From Fulvimonas soli (lineage in GTDB: Bacteria; Pseudomonadota; Gammaproteobacteria; Xanthomonadales; Rhodanobacteraceae): a DNA stretch of 64,000 bases. The notes beneath the pieces are model-generated. The model was not told where the DNA came from, made no database searches, and worked only from the letters and a program-made list of their open reading frames with translations. Each line of letters opens with the position of its first letter. Position 1 is the first letter of the stretch. The stretch is from assembly GCF_003148905.1 (NCBI RefSeq), contig NZ_QGHC01000014.1, positions 1 through 64,000 on the forward strand, written 5' to 3'. Positions 25,862 through 34,755 of this stretch are shown here, one piece after another. Made by a program: the position numbers and the translations under genes.

Positions 25862-27566
25862 CTTCGCTCACCCAGTTCTTGACCACCTGCGCGACCTGCT
25901 TGGGGTTCTCGGCGACCATCCGGCGCGCGATGCCGATGCGCTGCTCGTAGCCCAGGTTCTGCGGCGCGCCCAGCCGGCTGCGGTCGGGCGCCGGCTCCGG
26001 CTCGTCGTCGATGCGCACCGACACGCTCGGCATCGCGCCGCCGCCGGCCACCGCCAGCGCCTGCGCCGGCGCGGGGCCGCGCAGCAGGCCCTTGAGCAGC
26101 GGGCGCAGCAGGCCGAAGGCCACCAGCAGCGCGATCAGCACGCCGGCACCCTGCTTGATCAGGTCGAGCATGCCGGGGCGCTGCCACAGCGGCAGCTCGG
26201 CCGGGGCGTCCGCCGCGGGCGCCTGGTGGAACGGCTGGTTGACCACGCTGACGCTGTCGCCGCGGCTGGCGTCGAAGCCCACCGCGTTCTTCGCCAGCTC
26301 GGTGAAGTGCGCCAGCTCCTGCGCGCTGAACGGCTCGCTGGCGTCGCCCTTGGGACCGTGCACCAGCTTGTTGTCCACCACCACCGCGACGGTGAGCCGG
26401 GCCAGCCGGCCGGCCGGGTCGCTGACGTGGCTGATGGTGCGGTCCAGCTCGTAGTTGCGCGTGGCGCTGCTGGAGCTGTCGGTGGGCGTGGCCGCCTGCG
26501 CGGTGCCCTCTGCGGCGCCGGCCGCCGGCTTGGCCGCGGCGGCGCCCTGCCCCGCGTTCGGCTGCGCCGCGGTGGGCTGCGCCACCGTGTTCGGCGGCTG
26601 GTTGCTGAGCGCGCCCGGCACGCCGCCGCCCTGCGCGGCGCCGCTGTGCTGCTCGCTGCTCACCTGCTCGCTGCGCAGCGCGGGATGGTCGTGGCCGTAG
26701 GTCTCGGTGGCCTTCTCGGTCTGGCTGAAGTCGAGGTCGGCGTAGACCTGCGCGCGCACCTTGCCGGGGCCGACCAGCGGGGTCAGCAGCTCCTCGATGC
26801 GCTGCGCGTAGGTGTTCTCGATGCGCGTGGCCAGGCGCAGGCGGCTGTCGCCCACCGCGGCCAGGCTGTCCGGGCCGCTGCTGGTGAGCAGCTGGCCCTG
26901 CTGGTCGACCACCGACACCTGGCCGGCGTCGAGGTCCGGCACGCTGGCGGCGACCAGGTGCACGATCGCCGCCACCTGGCCGGCGTCGAGCTGGCGGCCG
27001 GGGTACAGCGTGAGCAGCACCGAGGCGCTGGCCTGGCGGCTGTCGCGCACGAAGGCCGAGGGCTTGGGCAGCGCCAGGTGCACGCGCGCGGCGCGCACGC
27101 CCTGCAGGCTGCCGATGGTGTTGCCCAGGTCGGTCTCCAGCATCTGCTGGTAGCGCGTGCGCTCGGCCAGGTCGCTCATGCCGAACGGCGAGTCCGCCGC
27201 CGGCACCGCGCTGCTGGCGGCGCTGCCCTGCGGCAGGCCCTGCGCGGCGAGCTTGAGGCGCACCGCGGCCAGGTCGGCCGCCGGCACCATGATCGAGCTG
27301 CCGTCGGCGCCGAGCTGGTAGGGCGTGCTGGACGCCTGCAGCGCCTGCGCGATCGCCGCGGCGTCCTTCTGGTCCAGCCCGGCGTACAGCAGGCCGTAGC
27401 TGGGGCCGCGCGACCACAGCACCACCGCCACGCCCAGCGCCACCGCCGCGGCCATGCCGACCAGCAGCAGCAGCTGGCGCGTCGCCGGGCTGCGCGCGAG
27501 CTGCCTGAGGTCGAACCGCTGCGCGGAGCCCTTCTCGTCGGTGGTCGCGATGGCGTTGTCGGCCAT
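25851..27566 (-). CDS. fliF: Flagellar MS-ring protein FliF
   Basis: 571 residues. An N-terminal membrane helix (about 30-50) is followed by two ring-building YscJ/FliF domains (GLLYAGLDQKDAAAIAQAL onward), a variable region rich in Ala/Gln, a second membrane helix (about 455-475) and the cytoplasmic FliG-binding tail (RRMVAENPKQVAQVVKNWV). It is the base of the export apparatus. It lies 41 bp after fliE. Confidence 0.95.
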   Translation of the reverse strand: MADNAIATTDEKGSAQRFDLRQLARSPATRQLLLLVGMAAAVALGVAVVLWSRGPSYGLLYAGLDQKDAAAIAQALQASSTPYQLGADGSSIMVPAADLAAVRLKLAAQGLPQGSAASSAVPAADSPFGMSDLAERTRYQQMLETDLGNTIGSLQGVRAARVHLALPKPSAFVRDSRQASASVLLTLYPGRQLDAGQVAAIVHLVAASVPDLDAGQVSVVDQQGQLLTSSGPDSLAAVGDSRLRLATRIENTYAQRIEELLTPLVGPGKVRAQVYADLDFSQTEKATETYGHDHPALRSEQVSSEQHSGAAQGGGVPGALSNQPPNTVAQPTAAQPNAGQGAAAAKPAAGAAEGTAQAATPTDSSSSATRNYELDRTISHVSDPAGRLARLTVAVVVDNKLVHGPKGDASEPFSAQELAHFTELAKNAVGFDASRGDSVSVVNQPFHQAPAADAPAELPLWQRPGMLDLIKQGAGVLIALLVAFGLLRPLLKGLLRGPAPAQALAVAGGGAMPSVSVRIDDEPEPAPDRSRLGAPQNLGYEQRIGIARRMVAENPKQVAQVVKNWVSEDGN

Positions 27567-27607
27567 GGAGTGCGCTCGTTATCCGTGTGCTTCGTGCGTG
27601 GCGCCGG

Positions 27608-27931
27608 TCAGACCGGCATGTTCATGATGTCCTTGTAGGCGTCGACCAGCCGGTTGCGCACCTGCACCATCGCGTTGAGCGAGAGGTCGGCCTTCTGGAT
27701 CGCCACCATGGTGCGGCCCAGGTCCGCGCCGGGATCGCCGCGCTCGAACGCGGCGGCCAGCTGGCCGGCCTGCTGCTGGCTGTCGCCCACCGCGGCGAGC
27801 GACTGCTTCAGCAGCGCGCCGAAATCCGCCTGCGCGGGCGCGGCGGACTTCAGCGCGGTCTCCGGCATGCGCACCTGCGCCGAGAGCTGGCGCAGCTGGC
27901 CCAGCAGGTTGTTGACGTCGATCTGGCTCAT
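27608..27931 (-). CDS. fliE: Flagellar hook-basal body junction protein FliE
   Basis: 107 residues. The C-terminal half (DLSLNAMVQVRNRLVDAYKDIMNMPV, quoted across its helix) is the conserved FliE segment. It connects the MS ring to the rod. It is the first gene of the fliEFGHIJK operon, and the sigma-54 box ends about 40 bp upstream of its ATG. Confidence 0.92.
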   Translation of the reverse strand: MSQIDVNNLLGQLRQLSAQVRMPETALKSAAPAQADFGALLKQSLAAVGDSQQQAGQLAAAFERGDPGADLGRTMVAIQKADLSLNAMVQVRNRLVDAYKDIMNMPV

Positions 27932-27971
27932 GTCGGTTTTCCAGCGCGTGGCGGGCTTGCGAAGGGGTAGA

Positions 27972-27987
27972 AGCACGAGGTGTGCCA
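27972..27987 (-). promoter_or_regulatory. Sigma-54 promoter of fliE operon
   Basis: The minus strand reads TGGCACACCTCGTGCT. The -24 element is perfect; the -12 element is GTGC rather than TTGC, with the invariant GG-N10-GC spacing kept. It lies 41 bp before the fliE start codon. Confidence 0.78.
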
Positions 27988-28045
27988 TCGCGGATCAGGC
28001 GGTGCACGGGCGCGGGATGGCCGCCCCCCGCCCCGCCTTCCCCCG

Positions 28046-28163
28046 CCGTCATTCCGGCGAAGGCCGGGATCCAGTCAAGTACGGGTGCGAAGCACGCAAA
28101 ACCTGTTTCGAGTGCTTCGCACGACGCATCCGGACCAGATTCCGGCTTGCGCCGGAATGACGG
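28046..28163. repeat. Palindromic 118-bp element between fliE and fleQ
   Basis: The ends are a perfect 14-base inverted repeat (CCGTCATTCCGGCG and its complement). Inside it, GTGCGAAGCAC (28085) and GTGCTTCGCAC (28112) form a second perfect stem. A related but diverged unit lies at 63177-63287. It is MITE/REP-doublet-like and has no coding capacity. It ends 13 bp from the fleQ stop, so it may also serve as that gene's transcript end. Confidence 0.72.
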
Positions 28164-28176
28164 GCAGGGGGCGGGA

Positions 28177-29604
<1,428 letters not shown>

Positions 29605-29701
29605 TTGCTCTACCCCTGCTTCTCCGTGCCGTCCCGGCGACTCCCGCCGGGACTGGCGATTGGCGTGCCGGCTTTCCGTCGCCGGTCGTCGCGGAACAGG
29701 G

Positions 29702-29717
29702 AGCATGGCGCGTGCCA
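29702..29717 (-). promoter_or_regulatory. Candidate sigma-54 promoter of fleQ
   Basis: The minus strand reads TGGCACGCGCCATGCT. The -24 element is perfect and the -12 is ATGC, one base off TTGC, with correct GG-N10-GC spacing. It lies 98 bp before the fleQ ATG. The call is weaker than the other boxes because the -12 element is imperfect and fleQ is usually read by a housekeeping sigma. Confidence 0.45.
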
Positions 29718-29942
29718 GCGCCGCGTCGCGGCGCCGGCGCCGGAATGGACCTGCCGCGTCACATCGCGACGATGCGTCCGCGGAGGGCGGCGCAGGGGGC
29801 GGCGTGGAAACGTTTTCCCCACGGGCTTGCGCGAACCGTGCGGAAGGTCGGGACGGGTGCCCTTGCGCGGCAGGCGGCCGCCGCAACGGAAAAATGGCGG
29901 CGTCGGAAAAGTTTCGAGATGCGCAGCGCTTCACACGCAAAA

Positions 29943-29958
29943 TGTGATCCACCTCACA
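29943..29958. promoter_or_regulatory. CRP/Clp-type operator upstream of fleQ
   Basis: TGTGATCCACCTCACA is a perfect TGTGA-N6-TCACA palindrome. It is in the 380-bp gap between the PilZ-like gene and fleQ, about 340 bp before the fleQ ATG. In Xanthomonas the CRP homologue Clp, which c-di-GMP antagonises, controls flagellar genes through fleQ. No other gene lies in this gap. Confidence 0.7.
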
Positions 29959-29984
29959 CGTCGTGGCGTGAGGAAATCGACGCC

Positions 29985-30539
29985 TCAAGCTGTCGACTGA
30001 CGCACATCGGCCAATTTGCGCCGATGGTGACGAAAAACGAAACGGTCGAGTCCCTCCTCGACCGCCTCGCCGGCCTGCACGAAGGCGAGGAACGCCGTTT
30101 CCGCCGCCATCTCGACGCGGCAGGCCAGCTCCAGCGGCAGCGCCGGGCAGGCGTCGAAATGCAGCAGCAGCCGGCCCTGCGCGGCATCGGCGGGCACCAG
30201 GGCGGCGGGCACTTCCGCGCCCAGCCCGTTGAAGCGCACGGGCTGGCGCGGCGGCAGCGAGGCGGCCGGCGCCAGCAGGCGGTTGACGATCTCGATCAGC
30301 AGGCTGAGCTTGGCGTCCAGGCGCGCCAGCTCCTGCGCCATGGCACCGTCCTCGTCGCGCTCGCGCTCCGCGCGGCGCTCCTCCAGCAGGGCGATCGCGC
30401 CGAGCAGGTGCGCGTTGCGCTCGGCCAGCGCCTGCAATTGCGCGTCGTCCGGCGCGGCGGCGGCGGCCTCGAAGCGGACGTGCAGGCGGCCCTCGAAGGC
30501 CATCCGCTGGGCGAATTCGGTCCGGACGGGCATGGACAT
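29985..30539 (-). CDS. PilZ-like protein with coiled coil (flagellar locus)
   Basis: 184 residues. An N-terminal strand ([10 protein letters not shown]) precedes a long charged heptad region (about 40-90, [36 protein letters not shown]), then a PilZ-type barrel ([15 protein letters not shown] onward). The NGLGAEV segment stands where D/NxSxxG occurs. No RxxxR motif is visible, so c-di-GMP binding is doubtful. The layout resembles the tetrameric coiled-coil PilZ protein described in Xanthomonas campestris. The ATG at 30539 has GGGAG upstream; an upstream ATG at 30569 is less likely. Confidence 0.65.
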   Translation of the reverse strand: MSMPVRTEFAQRMAFEGRLHVRFEAAAAAPDDAQLQALAERNAHLLGAIALLEERRAERERDEDGAMAQELARLDAKLSLLIEIVNRLLAPAASLPPRQPVRFNGLGAEVPAALVPADAAQGRLLLHFDACPALPLELACRVEMAAETAFLAFVQAGEAVEEGLDRFVFRHHRRKLADVRQSTA

Positions 30540-30612
30540 GGCGGCGCTCCCGGGCGTGGTCTGGCGCATTCTCGGCCCCGGCGCGCGCCAGGGCCAGCGG
30601 CGGCGCGGCCGG

Positions 30613-30912
30613 CTAGCCGGCCAGGCCGACGTAGGCGCGCAGCGCGCGGTGGGCGTGGCTGTGCCGGCCCAGCGCCGCGGCGGCGGCCTCGCGGGCGCGG
30701 CCGGCCAGCGCCAGCAGTTCCGTGTTGCGTTCGAGCAGCTGCCTGAGCAGGCTGCCGCTGCGCGGGTCGCGCGGATGCCCGGCGTGCAGCAGCGGCTGGC
30801 GCCGGCCGTCCAGCTCCACCACCGCGTCCCAGCGGTCCTCGCGCGCGGCGGCGAGCATCGAGTCGCTCAGCGCCAGCGCCTGCTCCAGCGCGGCGTGGCC
30901 GGCGGCGCTCAT
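30613..30912 (-). CDS. Small helical protein in fliT position (possible FliD chaperone)
   Basis: 99 residues, Ala/Leu-rich helices (ALEQALALSDSMLAAAREDR, LLRQLLERNTELLALAGRAR). Its size, helical content and position right after fliS, overlapping its stop by four bases, match FliT, the FliD chaperone. Sequence signatures of FliT are weak by eye, so the name is not given. It is followed by the PilZ-like gene. Confidence 0.6.
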   Translation of the reverse strand: MSAAGHAALEQALALSDSMLAAAREDRWDAVVELDGRRQPLLHAGHPRDPRSGSLLRQLLERNTELLALAGRAREAAAAALGRHSHAHRALRAYVGLAG

Positions 30913-31331
30913 GCCGCGCTGCCGGCGCGGCCGGCGAGATACTCGGCGCGGATGCCGCGCCAGCCTTCCCGCACCGGCTCCAGCAGGTCGACGCACTCGG
31001 CCAGCGCGCGGTCGTCGTCGTGCAGCTGCCCGAACAGCAGGCGCCGGGTCACGTAGTCGTACAGCGAGTCCAGCCGCCGCGCGAGGTCGCCGCCGGCCTG
31101 GTGGTCCAGGCTGGCGCGCAGCTCGCCGACGATGGCGATGGCCTTGGAGATGGCCGCGCCCTTGGCCGGCACGTCGCGGTGGCGGATGTGGCCGCGCGCC
31201 TGGGTGATGCGCTCGATGGCCCCGTCCAGCAGCATGGCGGTGAGCTGGTGCGGGTCGGCGCCCTCGACGCTGCCCTGCGCGCGGGTCTGCTGGTACATCG
31301 CGCTGGCCTGGCGCATGTAGCCGTAGGTCAT
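30909..31331 (-). CDS. fliS: Flagellin chaperone FliS
   Basis: 140 residues. The family's four-helix bundle begins YGYMRQASAMYQQTRAQGSVE and continues DPHQLTAMLLDGAIERITQA, the diagnostic FliS block. It prevents premature flagellin polymerisation. It lies 13 bp after fliD and overlaps the FliT-like gene, so fliD, fliS and the two small genes form one transcript from the fliD sigma-54 box. Confidence 0.94.
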   Translation of the reverse strand: MTYGYMRQASAMYQQTRAQGSVEGADPHQLTAMLLDGAIERITQARGHIRHRDVPAKGAAISKAIAIVGELRASLDHQAGGDLARRLDSLYDYVTRRLLFGQLHDDDRALAECVDLLEPVREGWRGIRAEYLAGRAGSAA

Positions 31332-31344
31332 GGCGGGTTCCCCG

Positions 31345-32787
31345 TCAGTTGTCCGAAGAGGTGTAGCTGTCCTCCAGCTGCTTGAGCGCGCTGGTGAGGT
31401 AGCTGCTGGTGTTGTTGAGCGAGGACATCAGCGTGTCCAGCGCGGTGTACTGCTGGCGCAGCTGCGCCTCGTACGCGCTCATGCGCGCGTCCAGGTCGGC
31501 CGACTTCTTGCTCAGGCTGGTGAGCTGCTTCTCGATGCTGGCCGTGCGCGTGGCGATGATGCCGTCGCTGGCGGTGAAGCCGTCCAGCGCGCTGTTGAGC
31601 CGGGTGGCGTAGCCGTTGGCGCCGGCGAACAGGTCCTGCACCGCGCCGGGGTTGTCCTTGAGCGCGTCGCCCAGCTTGCCGCTGTCCAGCGACAGCGTGC
31701 CGTCGGCGTTGCGGGTGACGCCCAGCGCCGCCAGCGAGCCGATGGCGTTGCCCGCCACCTTGCCGCTCAGCACGCTGTTGATCTGCCGCTGGATCGACAG
31801 CAGCGTGGTGTCGCCGAGCAGCACGCCGGCGGTCTTGCTGTCCTGGTCGTAGCTGCTCAGCGTGGACACCGTGGAGGCGTAGCTGTTGTAGGCGCTGACG
31901 AAGTCGTCGAGCGCGCTCTCCACCGCGCTGGTGTCCTGGCTCACCGTCAGCGTGGCGCTGCCGGTGGCGGCCAGGTTGAGGGTCACGCCGTTGAGCACGC
32001 CGCTCACCGAGTTGCTGGCGCTGGTCACCGCGATGCCGTCGATGCTCAGGCTGGCGTCCCTGGCCTCGTTGTCGCCCGCCGCATCCAGCCTGGCGGCCAG
32101 CGCGGACAGGCCGCTGTCGCTGTCGGCGCTGGCGCTTACCGTGAAGGCGTTGGCCACGCCGGTCTTGGTCGAGGTCAGCAGCAGCTGCGCGCCGCTGGCG
32201 CCGTTGACGACGGTGGCCTGCACGCCGGGGTTGTCGGCGGACTGGTTGATCGCCGTGGCGAGGCTGCCGAGGGAGTCGGTGCCGGAGACGGCGAGGTCCA
32301 TCGACTTGCCGCCGACGCTGATCGTCAAGGTTCCGGCGCCGACCGTGCTGCCCGCCGGATAAGCGTCGCTGGCGCGCTTCTGCGCGGTGGCCAGGTGGTC
32401 CACCACCACCTTGTAGGTGCCCGGCTGCGCGTTGGGCAGCGTGCTGGTGGTGCCCAGCGCGGTGTCCGACAGCGTCGCCGAGTAGGTGTTGTAGGTGATG
32501 CTGCTGGCCAGCTTGTCCAGCGTGGACTGCAGCGAGTTGAGCGCGCTGCCGAGCGCGGTCAGCCCGGCCTCCTGCGCCTGCAGCTGGGTGGTCTGGTTGC
32601 TGATCTGCTGCGACGGGCCGGCCTTCTTGGCGTTGACCAGCGCGGTGACGATGGCGTCGACGTCCAGGCCCGAGCCGATGCCGGCGGAGCTGAGGACGGC
32701 GCTGCTGGACGAGCTGGACGAAGTCGAGCTGCCCGAAGAATTCGACGTGCCCGTCGTCGTGCTGTTGAGACTGGAGATCGTGGTCAT
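31345..32787 (-). CDS. fliD: Flagellar filament cap protein FliD
   Basis: 480 residues. The N terminus is very Ser/Thr-rich (residues 4-35), then the FliD_N domain (IGSGLDVDAIVTALVNAKKA) and the FliD_C domain follow. The C-terminal coiled coil (IEKQLTSLSKKSADLDARMS) is recognisable, ending in TSALKQLEDSYTSSDN. It caps the filament and places flagellin. It has a sigma-54 box about 55 bp upstream. The Ser/Thr-rich N terminus could be a glycosylation substrate, but that is a guess. Confidence 0.93.
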   Translation of the reverse strand: MTTISSLNSTTTGTSNSSGSSTSSSSSSSAVLSSAGIGSGLDVDAIVTALVNAKKAGPSQQISNQTTQLQAQEAGLTALGSALNSLQSTLDKLASSITYNTYSATLSDTALGTTSTLPNAQPGTYKVVVDHLATAQKRASDAYPAGSTVGAGTLTISVGGKSMDLAVSGTDSLGSLATAINQSADNPGVQATVVNGASGAQLLLTSTKTGVANAFTVSASADSDSGLSALAARLDAAGDNEARDASLSIDGIAVTSASNSVSGVLNGVTLNLAATGSATLTVSQDTSAVESALDDFVSAYNSYASTVSTLSSYDQDSKTAGVLLGDTTLLSIQRQINSVLSGKVAGNAIGSLAALGVTRNADGTLSLDSGKLGDALKDNPGAVQDLFAGANGYATRLNSALDGFTASDGIIATRTASIEKQLTSLSKKSADLDARMSAYEAQLRQQYTALDTLMSSLNNTSSYLTSALKQLEDSYTSSDN

Positions 32788-32841
32788 GTCGCGGCGTCCG
32801 ATGGTGGTCCGTTGCCCCGGGACCGGGGCCGGGACATTGCA

Positions 32842-32857
32842 GGCAAATCCCGCGCCA
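32842..32857 (-). promoter_or_regulatory. Sigma-54 promoter of fliD
   Basis: The minus strand reads TGGCGCGGGATTTGCC: one substitution in the -24 element (TGGCGC for TGGCAC), perfect TTGC at -12, correct spacing. It lies 55 bp upstream of the fliD start in the 410-bp fliC-fliD gap. Confidence 0.7.
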
Positions 32858-32980
32858 ACCGCATGGGCTTGCCCGGAATCCCCGCCACGATGGCGGCCGC
32901 AACGGCCGCCACCGCGGAGGGACCCCTGTTCCCGAAGCCGGACGCTCCCGCGCCCGGCCCCTACTGGATCGGCCGCGACG

Positions 32981-33026
32981 GCGCCAGCTTGAGCGCCGCG
33001 GCGGCGCCAGCTTGAGCGCCGCGGCG
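32981..33026. repeat. Perfect tandem duplication of 23 bp
   Basis: Two identical adjacent 23-base units beginning GCGCCAGCTTGAGC (32981-33003 and 33004-33026), in the fliC-fliD gap upstream of fliD and beyond the fliC terminator. It is too short to carry a gene, and its exactness suggests recent slippage. Confidence 0.85.
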
Positions 33027-33102
33027 GCACCGGCGGGATACCGGACGGCAGGCGCGCGGACCCGCGATCCGCCGGGCGCCCCGCGCGGGCGGCCCGCCCG
33101 GC

Positions 33103-33136
33103 AAAACGACGACGGCGCCCGCGAGGGGCGCCGTCG
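33103..33136 (-). terminator. Rho-independent terminator of fliC
   Basis: A perfect 10-bp stem (CGACGGCGCC / GGCGCCGTCG) with a 7-base loop, at 33110-33136. Reading with fliC on the minus strand, it is followed by TCGTTTTGC, a short U-run. It lies about 60 bp beyond the fliC stop. Confidence 0.8.
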
Positions 33137-33197
33137 CCGGAAGAAGCGGGAACCGTCCGCGGCGCGACCGGCCCGCGGGCGGTCCCCTGCGGCCTCG

Positions 33198-34394
33198 TCA
33201 CTGCAGCAGCTTGAGCACCTGCTGCGGGTTGGAGTTGGCCTGGGCGAGCACCGAGATGCCGGCCTGCTGCAGCACCTGCGCCTTGCTCAGCGCCGCCGTC
33301 TCGGCCGCGAAGTCCGCGTCCTGGATGGTCGACTGCGAGGACTGCAGGTTGGTCGTCTGCGCCGCCACCGTGGAGATGGTGGACTGGAAGCGGTTCTGCA
33401 CCGCGCCCAGCTGCGCCGCGAAGTCGCTCACCGTCTTCAGGGCCACGTCCACGCGGGAGATCAGCGCGTTGGCGTTGTTGACGGTCAGCACGTCGGAGCC
33501 TTCCAGCGAGCCGGCGGTGTCGATGGTGCCCGAGCCGATGTCGCTGGCGGTGGAGGCGCCGTTCTTGTAGGCGCTGTCGGTGATCGCGCCGGAGCCGAGC
33601 ACGGAGCCCGAGGCGATCGAGCCCGAGTCGTTGATGCTGAAGCTGCCGGCCGCGAACAGGCTGATGCCGCCCTTGCCGTCCACCGCGGCGCTGACGCCGG
33701 TGATGCCCGCCGCGTTGATCTTGTCGGCCAGGTCCTGGGCGCTGCTGGCCGTGCCGGCGAGCGTGACGGCCTTGCCGTCGGTGCCGGTGATGGCGATCTT
33801 GCTCAGGTCCACCGTCGTGGCGTTGCCGCTGGCGTCGACGAACGCGCCGCTCAGGTTGGTGGTCTCCACCTGGGCGATCTTGCCGATGTCGGCGGACTTC
33901 ACGCTGGTGCCCAGGCTCACGCTGATGGTCTGGCCCACGTCGGCGCCGACCTGGAAGCTCTTGGTGCCCAGCGAGCCGTCCAGCACCTTGGAGCCGTTGA
34001 AGGTGGTCTGGTTGGCGATGCGGGTGATCTCGGCCAGGCGCTGCTGCACTTCCTGGTCGATCGAGGAACGGTCCGAATCGGTGTAGGTGCCGTTGGCGGC
34101 CTGCACGGCCAGGTCGCGGATCGCCTGCAGGTTGGCGGTCACCTGGTCCAGCGCCGAGCCGGCGGTCTGCGCCAGGTTGATGGCGTCGGAGGCGTTGGCG
34201 CTGGCCTGGTTCAGGCCGCCGATCTGCGTGGTGTAGCGCTGCGAGATCGCAAAGCCCGCGGCGTTGTCGGCGGCGCTGTTGATCTTCAGGCCCGAGGACA
34301 GGCGCTGCGTGGCGGTGGCCAGCGCGCTCTGCGACTTGGACAGGTTGTTCTGCGCGTTCAGCGAGGAAACGTTGGTGTTGATGACCAGTGACAT
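33198..34394 (-). CDS. fliC: Flagellin FliC
   Basis: 398 residues. The conserved N-terminal D0/D1 (MSLVINTNVSSLNAQNNLSK, then LSSGLKINSAADNAAGFAIS) and C-terminal D1/D0 (LGAVQNRFQSTISTVAAQTT, ending NPQQVLKLLQ) domains are complete. They flank a Ser/Thr/Gly-rich central region (about 170-300) that would be surface exposed and a plausible O-glycosylation target. It has an AGGAGA ribosome site and its own sigma-28 promoter and terminator, so it is monocistronic. It diverges from the glycosyltransferase operon. Confidence 0.96.
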   Translation of the reverse strand: MSLVINTNVSSLNAQNNLSKSQSALATATQRLSSGLKINSAADNAAGFAISQRYTTQIGGLNQASANASDAINLAQTAGSALDQVTANLQAIRDLAVQAANGTYTDSDRSSIDQEVQQRLAEITRIANQTTFNGSKVLDGSLGTKSFQVGADVGQTISVSLGTSVKSADIGKIAQVETTNLSGAFVDASGNATTVDLSKIAITGTDGKAVTLAGTASSAQDLADKINAAGITGVSAAVDGKGGISLFAAGSFSINDSGSIASGSVLGSGAITDSAYKNGASTASDIGSGTIDTAGSLEGSDVLTVNNANALISRVDVALKTVSDFAAQLGAVQNRFQSTISTVAAQTTNLQSSQSTIQDADFAAETAALSKAQVLQQAGISVLAQANSNPQQVLKLLQ

Positions 34395-34480
34395 GGGTGT
34401 CTCCTAAGAATCGGTCTTGAAGCTGTCGGATGTTCATTCCGGCGGTGCTCCAGACCGGAGTGCCAACCGCCTCGGGGAGC

Positions 34481-34507
34481 TTTTCGGCGCCCTCGGACAT
34501 TTCTTGA
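34481..34507 (-). promoter_or_regulatory. Sigma-28 promoter of fliC
   Basis: The minus strand reads TCAAGAAA-N11-GCCGAAAA, matching the sigma-28 consensus TAAAGTTT-N11-GCCGATAA in its key positions and exact spacing. It is 87 bp upstream of the fliC ATG. Confidence 0.82.
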
Positions 34508-34647
34508 GCAATATTTCCGGGGAAACGCTTGACATTGGCGCGGCGTGCGCGATGCGCCGCCCCGGGTATCGGCAAACGGCCGGACAACCGTAGCCGGCCG
34601 GCGTGCCGGATCGCGCGCGGCGGCGTCCGGCCCGGCGGCCCGTCCAT

Positions 34648-34663
34648 TGGCACCAACCTTGCT
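34648..34663 (+). promoter_or_regulatory. Sigma-54 promoter of the flagellin glycosylation operon
   Basis: TGGCACCAACCTTGCT is an exact -24/-12 consensus on the plus strand, 93 bp upstream of the glycosyltransferase ATG, within the 361-bp divergent gap with fliC. The sigma-28 box of fliC is 140 bp away on the other strand. Confidence 0.85.
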
Positions 34664-34755
34664 GCTTCCACCCCGGACAGGCGCCGCGGCGACAAAAAAC
34701 CGGCGGCGCCACGCTTTCGCAGCGCGCCGGCGGGCGCATCCGGAACCCCTCATCG

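Noticed and set aside
29605-29988. Upstream extension of FleQ by 128 residues.
   Set aside because: The FleQ domain begins at [10 protein letters not shown]. The extension translates the regulatory gap including the CRP-like site.
34440-34470. A sigma-54-like TGGCACTCCGG sequence upstream of fliC.
   Set aside because: No TTGC or GC doublet at the required distance; the sigma-28 box explains the promoter.
34603-34755. A longer start (ATG at 34603) for the giant glycosyltransferase.
   Set aside because: It would place the perfect sigma-54 box inside the coding sequence. The downstream start at 34756 begins a plausible helical N terminus.
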